From Lachnospiraceae bacterium (lineage in GTDB: Bacteria > Bacillota > Clostridia > Lachnospirales > Lachnospiraceae): a stretch of 64,000 bases of DNA. The DNA lies in NCBI GenBank assembly GCA_017396555.1, contig JAFQLS010000004.1, positions 1 through 64,000 on the forward strand. Direction: 5' to 3'. How positions within the stretch are numbered: the first letter of the stretch is position 1; every line of letters starts with the position of its first letter. A program made the translations under genes and the position numbers. Of the stretch, positions 58,377 through 64,000 are shown in pieces. A model generated the notes under the pieces. The model ran no database searches. It was not told the origin of the DNA and was given only the letters and a program-made list of their open reading frames with translations.

Positions 58377-59659
58377 TACACCATTTCCTCTATATTGATA
58401 TTTTTTCTAACTATTTTATCTGATGCCTTAAATAAATCTCCAAAACCTTTATCTTTAATGATTATACTACACTGCTTTGCATTTTTATATGCCACAGTAA
58501 TTTCTATCCTTGTGGTTTTATTTGGTCTGTCAGGAAACTCCGATAAATCCAGCACTACATTCCGACTCATCTTAGTTCTTGGATTAGCCACAACAACCTT
58601 TACTTCCTTAACATCATCAAGTATACATTCTACGATAGCTCCTGCTTCATACCAGTTAACACCTGCCTTTGAACACCATAGCTGCATATCTCTATCATTG
58701 TGCCAGACAACGATTCCTATATCTACTGCAGTTCTGCCCGTACATTGAAATACATATTCAGGCTGACTTAGGATATTAAGCTTTTCCATTATTCCGTAGC
58801 ATGCACCTTTAACAAACAGATTGTGTCCTTTAAACACTCTTCTCTTATTACAGAGCGAAGGCAAGGCTTTGTCTATCCAGTCTGCATCATAAAATCCACT
58901 TCCTGTAAGGAAAACCGCTGACACTATGTGACTTCTGAATTCTCTCTCTATAAAATCTCTAAGTTTTTCGTCTGCTTCATTTCTTCCTTCAGGAGTTTTT
59001 AGATATTCATAAGGAAACTCATCCGTCAAATCAAATTCATCAACCTTTAGTGTTACTACGGAATTTCCTCTTAACTGTGTTACCCTTCTGTAAATATAAT
59101 GCTCTCTTGAATAGTCAAACATCGCAACATCATTTACCCATATATCCTTTTTTTGATTAATTATGTAGTATAATAATGCTTCTGAATGTCCAATCACACG
59201 TATATTTTCTTCGTCAATATTACATTTTGCAATTGCAGCAAATATCATATCAACTAATAGTCTGTCCGGATATTCAATTGTAACTGCAACTCCATTTACA
59301 TTTTGACAATTACAGCCCTTTTTTATCTGTTCAAATAAAAGTTCAATGTATTTTTCAAATAATTGTTTTGCTTCATATTGTTTTCCATCGATAGTTTCGC
59401 TCTTATCGGTAAGAATCATTTCCAATATACCATCTACCGCTTTTCCTTCATTTCGTCCGGCTCTTAACATAGCTTCATCGCCTATAAGCCATTCTTCCTC
59501 ATTTTCCCATTTAAATAATACAGTCGGAATGAGATATTTTTGCTCGTTGTATATTGTACTCATAGACTCAGGCTCGTTCATTCCTGCCGTATAGTAGCTT
59601 ACCTGAGTATAGTCGTGAGCTATGTCTATGCCCACAACAATTCCTATGCTATTATCCAT
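58376..59659 (-). CDS. DUF5716 Hsp70/actin-fold ATPase-like protein (cassette member)
   Basis: A 427-residue protein with Hsp70/actin-superfamily motifs: phosphate-1 VGIDIAHDYTQVSYY (10-23), connect-1-like RVIGHSEALLYY (154-165), phosphate-2-like VAMFDYSREH (178-187) and adenosine-site SAVFLTGSGF (247-256). The canonical phosphate-2 DLGGGT is reduced to FDYS, so ATP hydrolysis may be slow or altered. No substrate-binding domain like DnaK is present; the C-terminal 110 residues (about 315-427) are a beta-rich separate domain (DUF5716_C-like). It is preceded by the giant DUF5717 gene (14 bp) and overlaps the TPR gene by 1 bp. AGGAG lies 8 bases before the ATG. Confidence 0.85.
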   Translation of the reverse strand: MDNSIGIVVGIDIAHDYTQVSYYTAGMNEPESMSTIYNEQKYLIPTVLFKWENEEEWLIGDEAMLRAGRNEGKAVDGILEMILTDKSETIDGKQYEAKQLFEKYIELLFEQIKKGCNCQNVNGVAVTIEYPDRLLVDMIFAAIAKCNIDEENIRVIGHSEALLYYIINQKKDIWVNDVAMFDYSREHYIYRRVTQLRGNSVVTLKVDEFDLTDEFPYEYLKTPEGRNEADEKLRDFIEREFRSHIVSAVFLTGSGFYDADWIDKALPSLCNKRRVFKGHNLFVKGACYGIMEKLNILSQPEYVFQCTGRTAVDIGIVVWHNDRDMQLWCSKAGVNWYEAGAIVECILDDVKEVKVVVANPRTKMSRNVVLDLSEFPDRPNKTTRIEITVAYKNAKQCSIIIKDKGFGDLFKASDKIVRKNINIEEMV

Positions 59660-59673
59660 TTATCCCACTCCTT

Positions 59674-62600
59674 TTATATTATTTCAAATATTTCTTTTGA
59701 AAGACATTTGTTTAAATAGTAATCCTTGGTAAGCTCCCTTACAGTCGCTTCCTCTTTTAATTCCTTACATCTTAGTATATCATTAATCATTCCGTACGCA
59801 GTTCTTCCCGTAAAGACAATCTCATCACCAAGATAGTAATCTTTGCTCTCGGTTATATTAGTACCCTTTTCATTTTCTTCTGTAATGTAATATTGAATAT
59901 TTTCTCCATAGAAAACAGTTATATCTTTTGTAAATACGCCACCGAAGCAATCTTGCATCTTGCATACCTGATATCCACTGTCATCAAAGTCATTTTTCAT
60001 AGCATAATGAACATATACATCGCAATCAGGTGATGTTCTGTATTCAATAATAGCTCTATCACATACATTTCCCGGTAATTCAAACCATTTTATAAATAAT
60101 TTAAAGAACTCAAAACAATAACCCTTGTCCAACAAATATTCCATACAATATTTACATAATTCCTTTTGTTTATCACTCATATCTGATTTGCCACTCATAT
60201 ATTTTAAATATGCAGCCTTACACACATCATTAAGAATGTCATGCGAAACCTTCTGTATGCTAATTTCCCTTTCAAGCTGTGAAAAGTAATCATCATAAAC
60301 AGGGATATCTTTAACAAAATACATATATGCAACATAGAAATAGTATGCCTTCTTAACTACTTCTGTCTCTCCCTTAGATAAATACGAATCATATAATTTT
60401 ACCAAATATCCAATCTTGGATTTACCAAATAAAATCTGAGCGATAAGCCTTTCTTCCAGCTCCCTGCTTTCAAATGAAAAATTCTTTGCGGTTTTCCACA
60501 ATTCAATCATTTCCTTTGTTGTACTATTATAGTACCTGCATAGATATTCCAATACATTTTCATTATATTTCCCCTTTGAAAATGCATATCCTGCTACATC
60601 TGTAATAAAACCATCTTCCGCATCATTTACCATATACAAATATCTTGTTACAAACTTAACCAGCTTACGCGAACCAAGTCTCTGATAACCATATTTTTTC
60701 ATAGCTTCATATGCATTAACATATAAACCTCTGACAATCATAAGTTCAATCACTTTATCTCTCGATGAGCCATCCAACTCAGACATTTCAATTGATACAA
60801 GGTATTCATCCAATTCATCACCATCATAATGTGTATAATAATATTCGATGATATCTCTCATAATCGCCTTGCAGAAATCATATCTAAATTCCGGTATATC
60901 CATTATATTTTTGAAGGTGCCAATTGTTTCATGCGTCGAATTGTGATACCTTATAAACTGTTCGGCCGCACCCGCAATATAATATATATCATCATTACAT
61001 TTATCATGACAAAGCTGTAAGAGCGAGTTATTATCTAAAAGCTTTCTTTCTTTAACATCTTCTGTTCTTACACATCTGTTGCCATACACATCTTCAAGAA
61101 GAATTACCGCATCTTCTGTAAATATTTCTATATTAGCTTTTCCATCACGAAGTATGTAAGCTCTCTCAATATTTAATTCTTTATGAAGAACAATAATTCT
61201 CTGAATCTTTCTGTTCGGACAAGAAATCTCATATGTAGCTAAAATATGAGGGAGATTTTTTGCAATATCCTCTTTTATCATTGAACCTTGTAAAAATTCT
61301 CTATAAATAAGAGCCACATTTTTATTCATAACTCCCTTTGCAAGATTCTCTATCGCAAAACGCTCCATATTAACCTTATAATTCTTATAAACATTTGGAA
61401 TCCTATCCTTATTTGCAATTATATTTGCGTATAAAAGGCTTTCTCTGTAAAACAAAAGATTTCCATTATACACAAAATACATATATATCATATTTGGCAA
61501 TACATCATTGTAATTTTCGTCAATTGAAAACATATAGTATTCATATAAACGCGTAAGATTTATTTCCTTCTTTACACCTTCCGCATACCATTCAAAATAT
61601 CTGTTACTTGTTATATTGCCTCTAATTAATATACTGCAAAGTGCTGTTAAGATATTTTTATCCTCAAATTTTTTGTATAGTGTAGCAAGACTTTTAAATA
61701 ATAAAGGTCTGAAATTTTTTTCCATCATTGTAAGTTCCGCAACCTGGAATGCTAATTTTTGAGTTGTCATATCATGTTTACAGCCAAATAATATTACCTG
61801 TAATTCAAAATCATTAATTACACGAAGTAGCCCCGGATGTTTATTAAACACACTAAGTGCTTCATAATACATAAGAGGGCTCTTACATCCCTTTTTAAAC
61901 TGCTCCTTTATTCGCGCCAATTTGAGACTGGCATTAGTCTCATACGCATCATCCAAATATAAAAGTATCCATAAGATTTTCCACGAATCATAGCCATTTT
62001 CATAATATTTCTTTATCTTAGCAAATATATCACTTGTAAATCCTGCATCTCTTCTCTGCAACGTTCTGATATATAAGTAATAACAATATATTTCCAGATT
62101 ATTATCTATATCATCCAGTATATTTTCTGCAACAGCACTAAGAAGCCATTCAGCTTCCTCTTCACGATCTCTCGTTATATATATCTGCGCCAATACAAGT
62201 TTAAGAAAATCATTATCATCATCAAATCCTCTTGCTCTTTCAATAAGTGCAAAGGATTCATCTGCCCAATTTTCAACACTACATCTTCTTGAACGAAGCT
62301 TTAGATACAATTGCATAAGATTATACATACATCTCTTTACTTCAATACGCCCAATGTCATTTTCCGATGTATTATCTACACTAATTTGTAAAATAAGTTT
62401 TTGAAAGGTGGTAGAAAATGTAATCGTTCCATAATTCATTCCTGCATGAAGCTTGCTTACATCTATTAAATATGTGAATTCATAATTACTTCCTGCAAAG
62501 TCCTCCGTAGTAATACGACTTTTATATTTAGATATAAAATCTCCCTGTACATGAACATCAATATCAATATACCCCCATGTATCTTTAGAGATAATAACCT

Positions 62601-63234
62601 TATCCCCATAGGAATCCTCTAATTTGTCATAATCTTTATTGCTCTCAGACAATGATATATTTATTCTTGATTTTTTATTTATTCCTATCAAAAATTCTTC
62701 CAATGCTTTGTGTACATTACTACTTTTTATAAGTCCGTCATACAATGCCTGACCTGTGATATTTCCACGAAGGAATATATCCTTAAAGTTTTTTGACGAA
62801 AATAAACGTACTGCTTCATCATAATCAGTTTTAACTAAATTTGCAAAGTTAAACAGGTCATTTATTTCTCCTATGCTTGCCTTAACACTAGGGGTTGTAA
62901 TTGTAAATGAAAATCCTATTAATGCTTCTCCACCACTACTTACAATTACAAATTTGCCTTCAATTTTTTCATTTTCCTCTAAATATGTTGTATCAATTTC
63001 ATATTTAATAACATTATTAGAAGATATAAACTGTGTATTGATAACCTTAACAACACAATTTGATGAATATACTATTCCTTTTAAATCCCTGCCATCTTCT
63101 GAGTACACACAAAATTCGTCCGAAAAAATAGTTCCTCTTTCTATTTTTCTTTCAATAACTGCCTCCGAAACCTCGAGTGAAGGTGCATTATATTCAATTA
63201 TTCCTCTCGATATTTTTCCAACTGTTTCTTTCAT
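59674..63234 (-). CDS. Giant DUF5717-family protein (cassette member)
   Basis: A 1186-residue cytoplasmic protein of the DUF5717 family. Two beta-sandwich-like N-terminal regions (about 15-110 and 190-285; words ISKDTWGYIDIDVHVQGDFI and GMNYGTITFSTTFQ) are followed by a long all-helical region of TPR/alpha-solenoid type (about 295-1000) and a C-terminal part with mixed strands and helices (about 1040-1186). No signal peptide, TM or catalytic motif is visible. Adjacent to an Hsp70-like ATPase it looks like a large scaffold or client-holding partner. Start ATG follows AAAGGG by about 7 bases and is 21 bp after rarA. I know of no assigned function. Confidence 0.85.
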   Translation of the reverse strand: MKETVGKISRGIIEYNAPSLEVSEAVIERKIERGTIFSDEFCVYSEDGRDLKGIVYSSNCVVKVINTQFISSNNVIKYEIDTTYLEENEKIEGKFVIVSSGGEALIGFSFTITTPSVKASIGEINDLFNFANLVKTDYDEAVRLFSSKNFKDIFLRGNITGQALYDGLIKSSNVHKALEEFLIGINKKSRINISLSESNKDYDKLEDSYGDKVIISKDTWGYIDIDVHVQGDFISKYKSRITTEDFAGSNYEFTYLIDVSKLHAGMNYGTITFSTTFQKLILQISVDNTSENDIGRIEVKRCMYNLMQLYLKLRSRRCSVENWADESFALIERARGFDDDNDFLKLVLAQIYITRDREEEAEWLLSAVAENILDDIDNNLEIYCYYLYIRTLQRRDAGFTSDIFAKIKKYYENGYDSWKILWILLYLDDAYETNASLKLARIKEQFKKGCKSPLMYYEALSVFNKHPGLLRVINDFELQVILFGCKHDMTTQKLAFQVAELTMMEKNFRPLLFKSLATLYKKFEDKNILTALCSILIRGNITSNRYFEWYAEGVKKEINLTRLYEYYMFSIDENYNDVLPNMIYMYFVYNGNLLFYRESLLYANIIANKDRIPNVYKNYKVNMERFAIENLAKGVMNKNVALIYREFLQGSMIKEDIAKNLPHILATYEISCPNRKIQRIIVLHKELNIERAYILRDGKANIEIFTEDAVILLEDVYGNRCVRTEDVKERKLLDNNSLLQLCHDKCNDDIYYIAGAAEQFIRYHNSTHETIGTFKNIMDIPEFRYDFCKAIMRDIIEYYYTHYDGDELDEYLVSIEMSELDGSSRDKVIELMIVRGLYVNAYEAMKKYGYQRLGSRKLVKFVTRYLYMVNDAEDGFITDVAGYAFSKGKYNENVLEYLCRYYNSTTKEMIELWKTAKNFSFESRELEERLIAQILFGKSKIGYLVKLYDSYLSKGETEVVKKAYYFYVAYMYFVKDIPVYDDYFSQLEREISIQKVSHDILNDVCKAAYLKYMSGKSDMSDKQKELCKYCMEYLLDKGYCFEFFKLFIKWFELPGNVCDRAIIEYRTSPDCDVYVHYAMKNDFDDSGYQVCKMQDCFGGVFTKDITVFYGENIQYYITEENEKGTNITESKDYYLGDEIVFTGRTAYGMINDILRCKELKEEATVRELTKDYYLNKCLSKEIFEII

Positions 63235-63255
63235 TGAAATTCCCTTTCATCTGCC

Positions 63256-64000
63256 TTACTCATAAATGTAGCTAAAGTATTCCTTAATATTTTTTTCGTA
63301 ACCATTATCTGTAGGCTCATAAAATACCATATCTTTTATTTCATCAGGAAGGTATTGCTGATTAACATAATGTTTATCGTAATCATGTGCATATTTGTAA
63401 TCCAAACCATGACCAAGCTTTTTTGCTCCGCTATAATGCGCATCCTTTAAATATGGTGGTATATCATATGTTCTTTCATTTCTTACAAGTTCAAGTGCCT
63501 TGTCTATAGCCAGATATGCTGCATTACTCTTAGGCGCACTTGCCACATATATGGCTGCCTGTGCAAGTGGAATTCTTGCCTCCGGCATTCCCAACTGATG
63601 TACTGCCTCTGCTGCTGATACTGCTACCTGTAAAGCTCTTGGATCAGCATTTCCAACATCTTCTGCTGCACATATCATTATTCTTCTTGCTATGAATGTA
63701 ACACTTTCTCCTGCATATAACATTTTTGCAAGATAATACACCGTTGCCTGAGGATCTGAACCTCTCATGCTCTTTATAAATGCTGATATTGTATCATAAT
63801 GATTGTCACCATCTTTGTCATATCCCACATTTCTCTTCTGAATACATTCCGACGCCGTATTAATATCTATATGTATTCTACCATCCTGTGATGGCTCCGT
63901 CGTTAGTACTCCTAATTCAATAGCATTTAATGCTGTTCTCGCATCTCCATTCGAGGCATCCGCCAAAAATGCAACTGCTTCCTCATCAATCACAGCATTG
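63256..64000 (-). CDS. rarA: Replication-associated recombination protein A (RarA/MgsA), C-terminal part
   Basis: The frame stays open to the right edge of the window, so only about 248 C-terminal residues are visible; the Walker motifs lie beyond. The visible part has the RarA features: SNGDARTALNAIE sensor-2 region at the start, QKRNVGYDKDGDNHYD, SAFIKSMRGSDPQATVYYLAKM, and the RarA C-terminal tetramerisation domain (AEDVGNADPRALQVA, GHGLDYKYAHDYDKHYVNQQYLP start). It processes stalled forks. It is 21 bp ahead of the DUF5717 gene and may be the first gene of that operon. Confidence 0.92.
   Translation of the reverse strand, partial: NAVIDEEAVAFLADASNGDARTALNAIELGVLTTEPSQDGRIHIDINTASECIQKRNVGYDKDGDNHYDTISAFIKSMRGSDPQATVYYLAKMLYAGESVTFIARRIMICAAEDVGNADPRALQVAVSAAEAVHQLGMPEARIPLAQAAIYVASAPKSNAAYLAIDKALELVRNERTYDIPPYLKDAHYSGAKKLGHGLDYKYAHDYDKHYVNQQYLPDEIKDMVFYEPTDNGYEKNIKEYFSYIYE

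Noticed and set aside
1..64000. tRNA, rRNA, insertion sequences, integrases, prophage or attachment sites
   Set aside because: No transposase, integrase, terminal inverted repeat or cloverleaf-like sequence was recognised anywhere in the window; a tRNAscan/ISfinder search would settle this.

Overview
The window is low-GC (AT-rich) DNA from an endospore-forming Clostridia, most likely a Lachnospiraceae gut-type Firmicute. Evidence: a spoIIAA-spoIIAB-sigF operon, a spoVA set, addAB recombination genes, strong AGGAGG ribosome binding sites, TTGACA/TATAAT promoters with 17-bp spacers, T-box and lysine riboswitch control, and a DUF5717/DUF5716 cassette that I associate with Lachnospiraceae. I see no rRNA, tRNA, CRISPR array, insertion sequence or prophage. 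The content looks chromosomal and mostly core, with a few accessory stretches. Genus is not claimed.

Layout. 1-4.4 kb, minus strand: a short MGMT-type protein, a TIM-barrel sugar-phosphate isomerase-like protein, a tandem pair of LRR lipoproteins and a secreted transglutaminase-like protein. 4.4-9.3 kb, minus: a polar amino-acid ABC transporter whose binding protein appears circularly permuted, then two COG0523 metal-chaperone GTPases (one His/Cys-rich, one apparently fused to a DUF1980/TIGR03943-like domain) behind a promoter with palindromes. 9.4-19.2 kb, minus: a minimal SufB/SufC pair, an S66 LD-carboxypeptidase, AddA and AddB. 19.3-22.9 kb: a small membrane protein, a CDF metal exporter, a two-TM protein, a leaderless amidase and lgt. 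22.9-27 kb, minus: a c-di-GMP-I riboswitch, a small secreted protein and an FtsX/MacB-like ABC exporter. 27-30.6 kb, minus: a lipoprotein, dapB and dapA behind a lysine riboswitch, a BtuR-like P-loop protein and a tandem-OB SSB-like protein.

30.8-36.1 kb: typA/bipA (+), a YigZ-family protein (-) and a class A penicillin-binding protein (+). 36.1-49.5 kb holds the forespore genes: spoVAD-spoVAE and spoVAA-spoVAB-spoVAC lie on the minus strand, separated by a plus-strand block (DUF1846 protein and a heterodimeric ABC exporter). A chemoreceptor with a Lys/Pro-rich N-terminal tail, hemolysin III (PAQR) and the sigF operon follow. SigF is the earliest forespore sigma factor, and SpoVA proteins move dipicolinate later in sporulation.

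49.6-55.6 kb, minus: valS under T-box control, folC, a 48-residue ORF overlapping folC by ATGA, and a zinc-ribbon/TPR membrane protein. 55.6-64 kb, minus: rarA (truncated by the window edge), then a tightly spaced cassette of a 1186-aa DUF5717 protein, an Hsp70/actin-fold DUF5716 ATPase, a TPR protein, a coiled-coil two-TM protein and a lipoprotein. This cassette is the best candidate in the window for an undescribed multi-protein system. The c-di-GMP-riboswitch exporter locus is the second. All identifications are by reading motifs; no database search was run.
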